From assembly GCA_016840485.1 (NCBI GenBank), contig JAEOSG010000010.1:1-36859 (forward strand): a stretch of DNA of 36,859 nt, read 5' to 3'. Shown here piece after piece: positions 17,402 through 28,238 of this stretch. The notes beneath the pieces were generated by a model. That model was given only the letters and a program-made list of their open reading frames with translations. It had not been told where the DNA came from and ran no database searches. The stretch's first letter is position 1; each line of letters opens with the position of its first letter. The position numbers were made by a program, and so were the translations under genes. The DNA is from Candidatus Baldrarchaeota archaeon. GTDB taxonomy: Archaea; Asgardarchaeota; Baldrarchaeia; Baldrarchaeales; DXJG01.

Positions 17402-17736
17402 TTACTCAACTATTTCTATCCTATCCCTGTAAATGATAAATGTTCTTCCGTTTTAGGTCTTTCACAATGTTTAAAAATTTTCTAAGGCCTTTATAAGATC
17501 TTTTCCGAGAGGAGGATGTTCTTTAAAATAATTATTCCGTTGTATTTCTCTGGAGGATATAGCACGACGTTAGAAAAATCCCAATCTCTCGTAACTAGAA
17601 CTGCGCCCGTCTTTTTGCCAATTCAGCTACTTCTTTATTTCGTATTCCGCTTGGGACGTAGCTTACCTTAAAACCTCTAGATTTTAAATATCTAATATGT
17701 GGAATATGGAACGTTTTCATCAAGTAGAAATTTTAA
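17402..17736 (-). pseudogene. Decayed PIN-like (DUF5615-type) toxin gene
   Basis: Read across frames, this stretch spells a DUF5615/Mut7-C-like toxin. Pieces in order are LKFLLDENVPYST, then IRYLKSRGFKVSYVPSG, IRNKEVAELAK, TGAVLVTRDWDFSNVVLYPP, EKYNGIIILK, HPPLGKDLIKALENF, NIVKDLKRK and TFIIYRDRIEIVE. At least five single- or two-base indels separate the pieces, most in A or T runs (for example near 17607 and 17478). The acidic residues expected of a PIN-like nuclease (DEN, TRDWDF) survive in fragments. It lies immediately downstream of, and overlaps, the intact DUF433 gene, the usual antitoxin-toxin order. The start codon appears to have become TTA. Confidence 0.75.
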
Positions 17737-17951
17737 TGAAATAGCCTCCCCTTCTTAAAATCGAGGAAGCAAACATTTAGGGCTTCTCTAATCATTTCTT
17801 CACTAAGTTTTGGATATTCCTCTAAAATTTCTTTCATAGATTTACCAGCAGCAAGAAGCTCCAAAACATCGGAAACAAGAATCCTGGTACCCTTAAATAC
17901 GGGCTTACCATGACAAATTTCAAAATCAACATCAATATATTTGAATTTCAA
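17733..17951 (-). CDS. DUF433-family antitoxin
   Basis: The roughly 72-residue protein carries the DUF433 signature: HGKPVFKGTRILVSDVLELL, then GKSMKEILEEYPKLSEEMI, an HTH-like fold. Members usually act as antitoxins to DUF5615 PIN-like nucleases. The longest frame starts at GTG 17960, but GGTGG (17957-17961) is 5 nt before TTG 17951, which is the preferred start. The downstream cognate toxin is destroyed, so this is a solitary antitoxin that may remain as a DNA-binding regulator or is on its way out. Confidence 0.85.
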   Translation of the reverse strand: MKFKYIDVDFEICHGKPVFKGTRILVSDVLELLAAGKSMKEILEEYPKLSEEMIREALNVCFLDFKKGRLFH

Positions 17952-18039
17952 CGAAACCACCGTTTTAACTACGTAGTCAAGTATTAATAAATATAACCAA
18001 GATCTGGGAAACCTTGCACGGAGAATAAGTTTGATGTTA

Positions 18040-18894
18040 CTAGAAAATGGAGAAGTTTACTTTTAGGTAAAGAACTCGTGCTAACACCACAAGAGGATAT
18101 ATGAACAAGTTAATAAGAAAGACAATAAACGATCCAATTAAAGGTATAAGGTCGACTAAACTTACTAATAAAAAGTAAAAGACAATAATTAGAACGAAGG
18201 AAGAATCTGTTGCTATTGTTTCGGCAACTAGCTTGATAGACTTAACCAGCGATGATAAAAATGGTGTCTCTGTCACAATTAGCATCGGAATAAAGAACAT
18301 AAATAGAGTTTTAATTAGAACTCCAATTAAATTCAGCACGATGTCATAGTAAGTGGATAAACCAAATTTTAAAATTACTTCTACTGGGGCTAATAATAGC
18401 CAAGCAACCATTGGTGACATTAAGAATACATTAATTATTGCAGCAGCAAACAGTTTTGCAAATTTTTTGAATACCAAATCAAGTGAACTACTCAGTTTTG
18501 CTTTTCCCGTTTGAATGGCGTCACTGGAAGCTGCAGTAATCCATCCTTCAATAAATGTGTATACGAAAATACCAACTATAGCAATGGTGACACCGGCTAT
18601 AAGACCTGCCCGGACAGCTTCCTCGAAACTCTTAAAATATGTCAGATGCAATGGCATTATTATCAAAAAGGCTAAAGCAAAGATTACAATCATTCCTAGG
18701 AGAGATATAATACATAAGCTTAAATTTTTACTGAATATATTACTAGCCTCTTCGAAGACTGCGATTCCTTTTAGTTCGGATGGATATTCTATAGGTTTAA
18801 TACGTTCTCCACAGTATGGACAGTAAACTGAGTCTGTTTGAATAGTTGCACCGCAATAAGGGCATAGAATTGTCTCTTGAGGTTTTTCCTCCAT
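18040..18894 (-). CDS. Zinc-ribbon membrane protein, copy A
   Basis: The N-terminal double-CxxC zinc ribbon (CPYCGATIQTDSVYCPYCG, residues 12-30) is followed by about six membrane helices between residues 55 and 275, with the pattern of the DUF975/glycerophosphodiester-type membrane families. It ends ARVLYLKVNFSIF. The neighbouring upstream gene (18924-19772) is a clear paralogue, sharing the ribbon, the F..A..I.SKNL segment and the same C-terminal ending. GAGGGGAT is an excellent Shine-Dalgarno. The 29-nt gap suggests one operon. Function unknown; zinc-binding cytosolic head and integral-membrane body are inferred. Confidence 0.8.
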   Translation of the reverse strand: MEEKPQETILCPYCGATIQTDSVYCPYCGERIKPIEYPSELKGIAVFEEASNIFSKNLSLCIISLLGMIVIFALAFLIIMPLHLTYFKSFEEAVRAGLIAGVTIAIVGIFVYTFIEGWITAASSDAIQTGKAKLSSSLDLVFKKFAKLFAAAIINVFLMSPMVAWLLLAPVEVILKFGLSTYYDIVLNLIGVLIKTLFMFFIPMLIVTETPFLSSLVKSIKLVAETIATDSSFVLIIVFYFLLVSLVDLIPLIGSFIVFLINLFIYPLVVLARVLYLKVNFSIF

Positions 18895-18923
18895 GTATTA
18901 TCCCCTCACTCCTGCATGTCTCG

Positions 18924-19772
18924 TTAAAATAAAGCAAAGTTTACTTTTAGGTAAAGGATTCGAGCTAATACAATTATGGTATATAGAAATAGGTGGAGAA
19001 GCAAAAATATGGTGTTTGCAAATATGAATGGTGATACTAAATAAAAGAAAAAATAGTATCCTGCAACTATTATAACAAATTTTTTATCCATCAAAAATGT
19101 TTCAAGAAATCGTTCAATGGCTTCATTTAATAAGATCTTAAAAGGCACATTCTTTATCATGGAGAGAGGAACTAAAAACATAAATAAAACACTTATTACC
19201 ATTAAGAAGATGTAAACCAATGTTGAACTTACTGTAACGTATAATCTCCTAAATATTAACATGTAAAGCAGTATAATGGCACTTGGAACCAAGAAAAGCC
19301 CGCAATAAAATAATGCTACTTTCAACAACATGGGGAACTTCCTAATGGCAGATTTAAAAGATTCTTTTATTCTTATATTATCCATTTGAATTGCGTTAAC
19401 CGTGGCAACGGTGAACCACCCCTCAAATATCATTAAAATGATGAGGAAAATGGAAAGCCAAATCAAAGATTGAAGCGTCCAAGAAAGAAATCCGTCATCA
19501 ATCCAAATTGGGTCGCTGTACGCGTAAACCACCATTAACGTAACTGTCGAGGCAAAAAGATACAAGAACATCCCTGGAAAAACCAAGAAAACTAACCCAA
19601 GATTTTTACTTAAAATTTCAACTGCTTCCGAAAAAATTGATAGACCCCTAATTTTAGATAGGTATGTACGTGGTTTTACACGTTTCCCACAGTTTAAACA
19701 ATATATAGAACTTTCTGGAATTAAAACACCACAATAAGGACATTTGACAAACTCTTCCGAAGGGAATGTCAT
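18924..19772 (-). CDS. Zinc-ribbon membrane protein, copy B
   Basis: This is a paralogue of the next downstream gene. The zinc ribbon CPYCGVLIPESSIYCLNCG (residues 12-30) is followed by about six hydrophobic helices and a matching terminus, ARILYLKVNFALF. Shared landmarks are SKNLGL, EGWFTVATVNAIQ and the late LARILYL. The ATG is preceded by GGGGGAG with suitable spacing. It is probably the first gene of a two-gene transcript, lying just after the CPBP pseudogene on the same strand. No catalytic motif is visible. Confidence 0.8.
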   Translation of the reverse strand: MTFPSEEFVKCPYCGVLIPESSIYCLNCGKRVKPRTYLSKIRGLSIFSEAVEILSKNLGLVFLVFPGMFLYLFASTVTLMVVYAYSDPIWIDDGFLSWTLQSLIWLSIFLIILMIFEGWFTVATVNAIQMDNIRIKESFKSAIRKFPMLLKVALFYCGLFLVPSAIILLYMLIFRRLYVTVSSTLVYIFLMVISVLFMFLVPLSMIKNVPFKILLNEAIERFLETFLMDKKFVIIVAGYYFFFYLVSPFIFANTIFLLLHLFLYTIIVLARILYLKVNFALF

Positions 19773-19898
19773 ATATCTCCCCCAGACCTCACGAATTGAA
19801 ATACTTAATAGATGGCAAATTTTCGAGACATCAACATAAAAATGATGAATTTTAAAATTTAAAGTTGACGACTAAAATCATCGCTACGAAAACAACTC

Positions 19899-20643
19899 TT
19901 ACAATAATTGTAGGATCATTACCACTACGTACATGGAGTTCACACAGAAATGTAAAATACTTCCTGACACTATGGACTGTGTACGATACCGCATTTCTCC
20001 AAGAAAAACCCCCTATAATGGTTGCTTCCAAAACCGTTCCCCAAAGATTTTTGTATATTTCAAATACAGGCTCATTAAAATAGAGTAAAATAATTGGACT
20101 TGGAAAATGCCAAAGACCAAAAGCAATACCGCTGAAAATAGCTGCAAAAGGTATTTTAACACCAAAAAAGTTTAACATACTGCCATGAAGGGCTTCATGA
20201 CTTCTTTTGAATAGGTATCCTCGGAAAAGCAGTTCTTCAAATATTGGGCCAAAAGTTAAACTGAAAATAGCTGTTAAAAGCAGTCTAGTCAATGTCACTT
20301 CTCCTCTTATCTCTGATGGAAATAAAAGCTCTACAGTAAAGCTATAAAATAAAAAAGGAAAATAAAAGCAAATATGATTTTCCACTGTCTCCTGGAAACG
20401 GATTTAATAGTTAGACCTAGATCGGATCCACTGTATTTGGAAAGTCGACTGCTTATGTAGATCCAAAATAGAAGAAAGAACACCAAGGCAATTCCAATGA
20501 TATTTATCGACTTTGAATATGTAGTCGTGGCAAAATAGCTGGAAGCATAAAAACTATTAATATCAGCAATGTTTCACAAAGTAGAACAAGAAACTGATGG
20601 TTTACTCGGTTTTTCAGGGCACTTGATCGCGACGTTCTTGCAC
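19899..20643 (-). pseudogene. Frameshifted CPBP-family intramembrane protease gene
   Basis: A complete CPBP protein can be assembled only by changing frame up to four times. A GTG at 20643 has a good GGGGAG site (20649-20654). Then come a first membrane helix (FLVLLCETLLILIVFML), a second segment (IIGIALVFFLLFWIYISSRL, then IIFAFIFLFYF), the catalytic segment with EExxxR (FEELLFRG) and the second motif GLWHFPSP, and finally GVFLGEMRYRT plus SGILHFCVNSMYVVV, which is the HxxxN-type third motif. The last break is an extra base in GGGGGTTTTT near 20008-20017. The catalytic residues all survive, so decay is recent. The open frame at 19852-20385 covers only the middle and ends in non-homologous residues. 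Confidence 0.75.
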
Positions 20644-20686
20644 TTTTACTCCCCTATAAAGCTCTTTACTTCCCCATTTGATGAGG

Positions 20687-21076
20687 TTAGTGTTTATATT
20701 CGTTTAAGGCTTCTTTTATGGCTTTTTCTCTTTTCAGAATATATTTTCTATATTTTTCGTCTTTTTGCAGTATTTTCTTGGTAGCAAATTTATCTGTAAG
20801 GTGAACCAGCAAGTCTTGATATGTTTGAGTGCTAAGGGGCATTCCTCTTATTCTTTCCTTGGTTTTTATTAGCCCCATGTTTTCTAGGTTTCTTATGGCT
20901 TCGTCTATCATTTTGGGATTTACAATTTCAGGTTCCCCAATGGTTCTGTAAAATTTAATTAGGTCTTGGGAAATTTCTGTTTTCCATAAGACTCCGTAAA
21001 ACACGGATAGAATTCTTAATATATCGAGCATTAAGCTTGAAACAGCGTCTTCACTAGCTTCGTTTAATAGGTTCAA
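20687..21076 (-). CDS. Small helical protein with winged-helix-like end
   Basis: The protein has about 129 residues, is helical, and carries a winged-helix-like segment (DEAIRNLENMGLIKTKERI) followed by a charged C-terminal helix (KYILKREKAIKEALNEYK). The family is not recognised. The frame's first start is TTG 21076, whose nearest GGAGG (21106-21110) is too far away. An in-frame CTG at 21097 lies 8 nt from that site and would give LGIEEKILNLL as the N-terminus, so an unusual start is possible. A TATA-like TATAAATATT is just upstream. Confidence 0.65.
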   Translation of the reverse strand: MNLLNEASEDAVSSLMLDILRILSVFYGVLWKTEISQDLIKFYRTIGEPEIVNPKMIDEAIRNLENMGLIKTKERIRGMPLSTQTYQDLLVHLTDKFATKKILQKDEKYRKYILKREKAIKEALNEYKH

Positions 21077-21194
21077 AATTTTTTCTTCTATTCCCAGCGA
21101 TTTTCCCTCCTCATATTAATATTTATACGAGTTGTTTACCATTTGTGTTTAAATGTTTATAAACGATTTGCATGTAAAGCTTAGGGGTGATATC

Positions 21195-21728
21195 ATGCCC
21201 ATTTATAAGCTTGGAGACAAGGTTCCAAAAATTAGTAAATCTGCTTATGTCCATCCTGACGCCATAATCATTGGGGATGTAGAAATTGGAGAATGTGTTT
21301 TTATAGCGCCTGGCGCTGTTTTACGTGGAGATAACAACAAGATTATAATTGGAGATTACTCAAATGTTCAAGACAATGCTGTAATTCACACCGAGCCTGA
21401 ATTTGAAACTATAATTGGGAAGTATGTGAATATTGGGCATGGAGCAATGATACATGCCCATATAATTGAGGATTACGTTGCAATAGGAATGAATGCTGTA
21501 ATAGACTATAGAACTGTGATTAGAAAGGGAGCAATAGTGGGCAATGGTGCGGTTGTACCAGCATTTAAGGAAGTGCCAGAAAACACGATAGTAGTTGGTG
21601 TACCAGCAAAGCCGTTAAGAAAAGTGGAGGGGGAAGATGACCCAGCTAGAAAAAGGATAGATGGTTTTCTTAGCAGATACAGGAAATTTACTGTTCTTTA
21701 CCGTGAAAAGCTTCAAAAAATAGAGTAA
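21195..21728 (+). CDS. Gamma-class carbonic anhydrase-like hexapeptide protein
   Basis: The left-handed beta-helix protein has its three putative zinc His in place: His65 (VIHTE), His82 and His87 (GHGAMIHAH), numbered from the start chosen here, plus the conserved LRGDNN. The family hydrates CO2 or binds CoA derivatives; some relatives are only acyl-carrier-like. The start is placed at ATG 21195, which is preceded by GGGGTGAT; the 14-residue extension to ATG 21153 is unlike the family. At 177 residues it is normal length. It is divergent from the helical gene and convergent with the ferritin-like gene. Confidence 0.9.
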   Translation: MPIYKLGDKVPKISKSAYVHPDAIIIGDVEIGECVFIAPGAVLRGDNNKIIIGDYSNVQDNAVIHTEPEFETIIGKYVNIGHGAMIHAHIIEDYVAIGMNAVIDYRTVIRKGAIVGNGAVVPAFKEVPENTIVVGVPAKPLRKVEGEDDPARKRIDGFLSRYRKFTVLYREKLQKIE

Positions 21729-21740
21729 CTTGAAGAGGTT

Positions 21741-22025
21741 TTATTCTTCCATTAGTTCTTCGACTTCTTTTTTACCTTTTTCCAGCTCCCTGACTTGTTC
21801 TTCGTCCAGCTTCAAAAGTAGGGTTTGAAACTCTCCGACATGAGTTTTCTCTTCTCTTGCAATATCTAGGAGAAGTTTTTTAAGATATTTATTTTCAGTT
21901 AGACTTGCCATTTGCTCGTAGAGATTTACTGCATCCAGCTCCGCTATTATGGCTATTCTCAAGATTTCCTTATCTAAATCTTCCTTTTTTATTTTCTCTA
22001 AAATTGTCGGTATTTTAGATAACAT
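21741..22025 (-). CDS. Small ferritin-like protein
   Basis: The 94-residue protein has two helices and the metal-binding pattern of short rubrerythrin/ferritin-like proteins: Glu29 in AELDAVNLYEQ and Glu59-His62 with Glu65 in REEKTHVGEF. Such half-size proteins form a four-helix bundle as dimers and oxidise or store iron. Related small ferritins are sometimes encapsulin cargo, but no encapsulin gene is in the window. A nearby flavoprotein on the same strand suggests a link to oxygen or peroxide defence, though cotranscription is not shown. Confidence 0.85.
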   Translation of the reverse strand: MLSKIPTILEKIKKEDLDKEILRIAIIAELDAVNLYEQMASLTENKYLKKLLLDIAREEKTHVGEFQTLLLKLDEEQVRELEKGKKEVEELMEE

Positions 22026-22178
22026 ATCAACACCCCTATAAAGTGTTTAAATTCACACTATAACCTTTTCCTTCAAGCAATTTGTCTGGTTGATAACATC
22101 AAACTGACTAAATAAAAAATCAAAACGAGACATGAAAGTTTAAAAAGATATTAAATGGTATTTGCTAAAATTATGAAA

Positions 22179-23519
22179 TTATTTGCTTATTTTTCTCCAT
22201 GCGTCTTCTGCTGCTGCTATTATTGGATACGCCGTTGGCGGCGATGTAAGTAGTGGATGTGTTCCTATTTGCATTAGGCAAAGTTCCGCAGCAGTTAATC
22301 CTTTTTGAATCGCAAGCCCTATGATATTTATTATTTCACCAACACTTTTTCCACCGATGACCTGACCTCCTAATATCACACCATCTTTCGAGAATACAAG
22401 CTTGATTTCAATAGGATTTGCATCGGGGATTTTTGCAGGGTGTCTATCAAGGCCTTTAGCTCTACCTACAACTATTTCGAAACCTTCTTTTATAGCAGCT
22501 TCTTCTGTAATCCCCGCTGCAGCAATTGCTAAGTTTCCTGCATAGGTCGAGAAAATGCCTATATCACCCTTGTTTTTCCTTATAACCCCAAGATTGAAAA
22601 GGTTTGCTCCGGCTATACGTGCTTCGAAACATGCTGTCGATGCAAGCATTAGTTTAGTTGGTTTCCTTGTGAAAAAGTCTTTATGTTCAACGCAATCCCC
22701 TACGGCGAAGATATCTGGTTCACTGGTTCTCATGTATTCATCAACCCATATTCCACCGCTTGTTCCAAGTCTTATACCAGCTTTCTTTGCAAGTTCCGAG
22801 TTAGGTCTATAACCAACAGAGAAAATAACTAAGTCGGCTTCGATTTTATTTCCGTTTGCAAGCTCAACTCCCTCGACTCTATCTTTCCCTAAGATTTTTT
22901 TAACCGTAGAATTCACATAGACGTTTACACCATTTGCTTCAAGTTCTTTTTTAACGGTTTCCCCAAACTCCTTATCAAAGGCTGCAGGTAATAGATGATC
23001 CATCATTTCGACAATTGTAACATTCTTACCCAGTTTTCTTATTTCATCACCAACTTCAACACCTATGAAGCCCCCTCCAACAATAACAATGTTCTCTGCT
23101 TCCTTAACAGCATTATACAACTTTTTTAGATATTCAAAGCTTTTCGAAACAACATAAACTCCTTCCAAGTTACTTCCTTCAATGTTTAAGAATATTGGCT
23201 GTGACCCGGTAGCCAAGACAAGTTTTTCGTACTCTATTTCCTCTCCATCAGATGTTTTAACGATTTTTCTGTTTTTATCTACATCCACGACTTCGCTGAT
23301 TATGAACTGTACTCCTAGATCTTCTACTGGTTTGGTAGACATTATGTCTGCTTCAACCGAGCCAAGTGTAGCAAAAATATACGGAATCCCGCAGGGAACC
23401 ATGCTTACTTTTTCTTTCTTTATTATAGCAACACTTTTATCGGGATAAAATTTTTTAGCTGTAGTAGCGGTGACCATACCAGCTGGGCCACCACCAATAA
23501 TTACAACATCAAATTTCAT
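22179..23519 (-). CDS. CoA-disulfide reductase/NADH oxidase-like flavoprotein
   Basis: This is a two-dinucleotide-fold oxidoreductase: FAD motif VVIIGGGPAGM (residues about 5-15), NAD motif IVIVGGGFIGVEVG, and the FAD-ribityl site IFAVGDC. The single redox Cys at residue 43 (MVPCGIPY) matches the position of the CoA-disulfide reductase cysteine; no CxxxxC pair is present. It may reduce CoA disulfide, polysulfide or oxygen using NAD(P)H in the cytoplasm. The start is ATG 23519, with GGTGAG (23524-23529) 4 nt upstream; the longer frame from 23573 adds 18 unconserved residues. Confidence 0.9.
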   Translation of the reverse strand: MKFDVVIIGGGPAGMVTATTAKKFYPDKSVAIIKKEKVSMVPCGIPYIFATLGSVEADIMSTKPVEDLGVQFIISEVVDVDKNRKIVKTSDGEEIEYEKLVLATGSQPIFLNIEGSNLEGVYVVSKSFEYLKKLYNAVKEAENIVIVGGGFIGVEVGDEIRKLGKNVTIVEMMDHLLPAAFDKEFGETVKKELEANGVNVYVNSTVKKILGKDRVEGVELANGNKIEADLVIFSVGYRPNSELAKKAGIRLGTSGGIWVDEYMRTSEPDIFAVGDCVEHKDFFTRKPTKLMLASTACFEARIAGANLFNLGVIRKNKGDIGIFSTYAGNLAIAAAGITEEAAIKEGFEIVVGRAKGLDRHPAKIPDANPIEIKLVFSKDGVILGGQVIGGKSVGEIINIIGLAIQKGLTAAELCLMQIGTHPLLTSPPTAYPIIAAAEDAWRKISK

Positions 23520-26162
<2,643 letters not shown>

Positions 26163-26864
26163 CTATTTTATGTTTAATTTTTTAGAGAGTTCTTCTAATG
26201 TCATCGAGAAGGTATATTCGAATGTACATGCCTCTGCTGAATCTATTTGACATTTTATTTCCTCTGATTTAACTACGGGAAACCCTAAATATTCAAGTGA
26301 TCCTAATATGAAACCTTTTACAAATTCACATACCTTTTTGTTTTCTGGTTTCCCGTCACATGGACAGTTTGCAACTGAAATAGCTATTTTCCTATCTGAT
26401 AACTTAAAGTCCTCCACTCTATAGCTTAACTTCGGTAGCATGGTGGGGACAAATATACCTGGCAAATATTCAAGTTCAATGGTTTTACTTAGATCTTCAC
26501 GTTGAGCAATCTCATATTTGGAACACATTTTTCCTAACTTATATCCGATTTCAAATGGTGTTGGTAAACGTTTTTTCTCAAGAAATTCATCTAATACCTT
26601 AATGAGGCTTTGTATAAGAAACCTTGCTATATCGGTTTTCCTATATTTAAAGGTTGTTTGAAGAAGCCAGAAAGTGTATTTGCCTATACTTCTACTAACT
26701 ACAAGTCCAGCTTTTTCTAGTTCTGGCATGTATTTTGCAATTGTATTACGATGTCTTCCAGTGACTTCGGATATTTCTTCAATTGTCATACCCCAAACTG
26801 TTCCTTCCAAAGCCTTTAAGATTTCCTCAACGATTTTTTTGTTTAGTTTCTTGATCAATTTCAA
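26163..26864 (-). CDS. Transcriptional regulator with winged helix and V4R-like domain
   Basis: Residues about 5-70 form a winged helix (MTIEEISEVTGRHRNTIAKYM is the recognition region). The C-terminal half matches a V4R (4-vinyl reductase-like) ligand-binding fold with its cysteine pattern: NCPCDGK, KVCEFVKGFILGSLEYLGFPV, IKCQID and ACTFEY. V4R domains bind metals or small hydrophobic ligands, so this is a ligand- or metal-responsive regulator. The start is TTG, 3 nt after GGTGA (26868-26872). It is divergent from the ABC operon across 192 nt that hold two palindromes, so it is the obvious candidate for their binder. Its own TATA box, at 26935-26947 on the minus strand, abuts the first palindrome. 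Confidence 0.85.
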   Translation of the reverse strand: MKLIKKLNKKIVEEILKALEGTVWGMTIEEISEVTGRHRNTIAKYMPELEKAGLVVSRSIGKYTFWLLQTTFKYRKTDIARFLIQSLIKVLDEFLEKKRLPTPFEIGYKLGKMCSKYEIAQREDLSKTIELEYLPGIFVPTMLPKLSYRVEDFKLSDRKIAISVANCPCDGKPENKKVCEFVKGFILGSLEYLGFPVVKSEEIKCQIDSAEACTFEYTFSMTLEELSKKLNIK

Positions 26865-26946
26865 CGTTCACCCTTTGCATAACTAAACTATAGGTCACGA
26901 AATTGTTGCTCTAACAATATTTGATTAAAGTGTACTATATATAAAA

Positions 26947-26964
26947 ATGTGCATTGATGCACAT
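26947..26964 (+). promoter_or_regulatory. Palindromic operator 1
   Basis: ATGTGCATTGATGCACAT has perfect 8-bp arms around a TG centre. It lies between the divergent TATA boxes, immediately upstream of the operon TATA and abutting the TATA of the regulator gene, so one bound protein could affect both promoters. Confidence 0.7.
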
Positions 26965-26968
26965 AAAG

Positions 26969-26976
26969 TTTATATA
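26969..26976 (+). promoter_or_regulatory. TATA box of the ABC operon
   Basis: TTTATATA sits between the two palindromes. Transcription should start about 25 nt further on, near 26998, which is inside palindrome 2. This leaves a leader of roughly 65 nt before ATG 27066. Confidence 0.65.
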
Positions 26977-26987
26977 GGAAAGGATAT

Positions 26988-27005
26988 ATGTGCATTAATG
27001 CACAT
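26988..27005 (+). promoter_or_regulatory. Palindromic operator 2
   Basis: ATGTGCATTAATGCACAT is a fully perfect 18-bp palindrome. Its centre is 41 bp from that of operator 1, close to four DNA turns, so two dimers could bind the same face. It covers the predicted transcript start, a classic repressor position. The two sites differ by one centre base. Confidence 0.72.
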
Positions 27006-27065
27006 AATATAGTGTGTAGTTATCCTTACATCAACAGATTAATTTGACATCATTCGGTGAAGACC

Positions 27066-28238
27066 ATGAAGCCAGAGAAGCCAATAACCAACAGCAGGCA
27101 AAAAGGCTCAAGTCATGTTGCGTTTAGTGGTAAGTCTTTTGAAACAGAGGCTTTAACAGTAATGCTATCGGCATTTACAGTACTAGGACTTCTAGATATT
27201 ATATGGGGTCTTAATGCTGTTACATCTAGCTTTCAGACTCTTCTTAACAACATTGCCAGTGGTTTTATATTCCTATTTAGTGTTCTAGGCTTATTTGGAT
27301 TAATTAGGAAGAACAGTTTTCTAGTTTATCTTTCGCTGCTTGCACCGATAACAATTCTAGTTTCTACGATCCAACTCTTATTTATTCATGTTAAAACCTT
27401 CTCTTATACACTTTCAAGTGCTTCAGAAACACTGATTTTAGCATTAAGTGTAATTTGCATTTATATAACTTATAAAACAATATCACGTTCGCAAATACCT
27501 CAAAATATTGTTACAGAATATGAACAAAAAACGGAAAGCGGATATACTGTGGAACTCATCGATGTAGTAAAAATATACAAAGTAGGGCCTATAGAAGTCC
27601 CAGCGTTAAATGGTGTAAACCTTAAAGTTAAAAAGGGAGAATTTGTGGCGATAATGGGTCCTTCAGGCTCAGGAAAATCGACACTACTAAATTTAATAGG
27701 TGCTTTAGACCGGCCAACCTCAGGTAAAGTTATCATCGACGGAGTGGACATATCAACGCTTAGTGACGATGAACTTGCAAAACTGCGTAACAAAAAAATT
27801 GGTTTCGTCTTCCAAGCATATAACTTGATTAACAGGTCCAAAGTGCTTAGAAATGTTGAGCTGCCTGCACTTATAGGTGGAATGCCAAAGAAAGAACGTG
27901 TAAAGAAAGCTATTCATCTTCTCAAGACATTAGGGCTAGGTGACACGATTCATAGAAAGCCTAAGACATTAAGTGGTGGCCAGCAACAACGTGTAGCTAT
28001 TGCTAGGGCGGTTATCAATGATCCAGATATTATTTTAGCTGATGAACCAACAGGGAACCTCGACTCTAAATCAGGTAGAGAAGTTATGATGTACCTAAGA
28101 AAAATGAACAAAGAATTGGGGACAACAGTGATCGTTGTTACCCATGACAGGGAAATCGCTGAGATGGCAGATAGAATAATACACATTAAGGACGGAAAAA
28201 TTGTTGGAGAAGAGGTATTAAGGAGGAATAGGACATGA
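27066..28238 (+). CDS. MacB/LolD-type ABC ATPase with N-terminal membrane domain
   Basis: Residues about 30-150 hold four hydrophobic helices, and residues about 165-388 are an ATPase of the LolD/MacB/FtsE group: Walker A GPSGSGKS, Q-loop FVFQAYNL, signature LSGGQQQRVAIARA, Walker B IILADEPTGNLDS, and the His switch VTHD. MacB-type systems use such ATPases to drive transport or mechanical work by FtsX-like permeases. An N-terminal membrane part on the ATPase is unusual, since MacB carries its membrane part at the C-terminus. The start is ATG 27066, 5 nt after GGTGA; the GTG at 27057 overlaps that site. Its stop overlaps the next ATG (ATGA). Confidence 0.9.
   Translation: MKPEKPITNSRQKGSSHVAFSGKSFETEALTVMLSAFTVLGLLDIIWGLNAVTSSFQTLLNNIASGFIFLFSVLGLFGLIRKNSFLVYLSLLAPITILVSTIQLLFIHVKTFSYTLSSASETLILALSVICIYITYKTISRSQIPQNIVTEYEQKTESGYTVELIDVVKIYKVGPIEVPALNGVNLKVKKGEFVAIMGPSGSGKSTLLNLIGALDRPTSGKVIIDGVDISTLSDDELAKLRNKKIGFVFQAYNLINRSKVLRNVELPALIGGMPKKERVKKAIHLLKTLGLGDTIHRKPKTLSGGQQQRVAIARAVINDPDIILADEPTGNLDSKSGREVMMYLRKMNKELGTTVIVVTHDREIAEMADRIIHIKDGKIVGEEVLRRNRT

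Noticed and set aside
17402-20643. Many indels as general sequencing error
   Set aside because: Long genes on both sides and the two between (18040-19772) are intact, so gene decay is more likely; read data would settle it.
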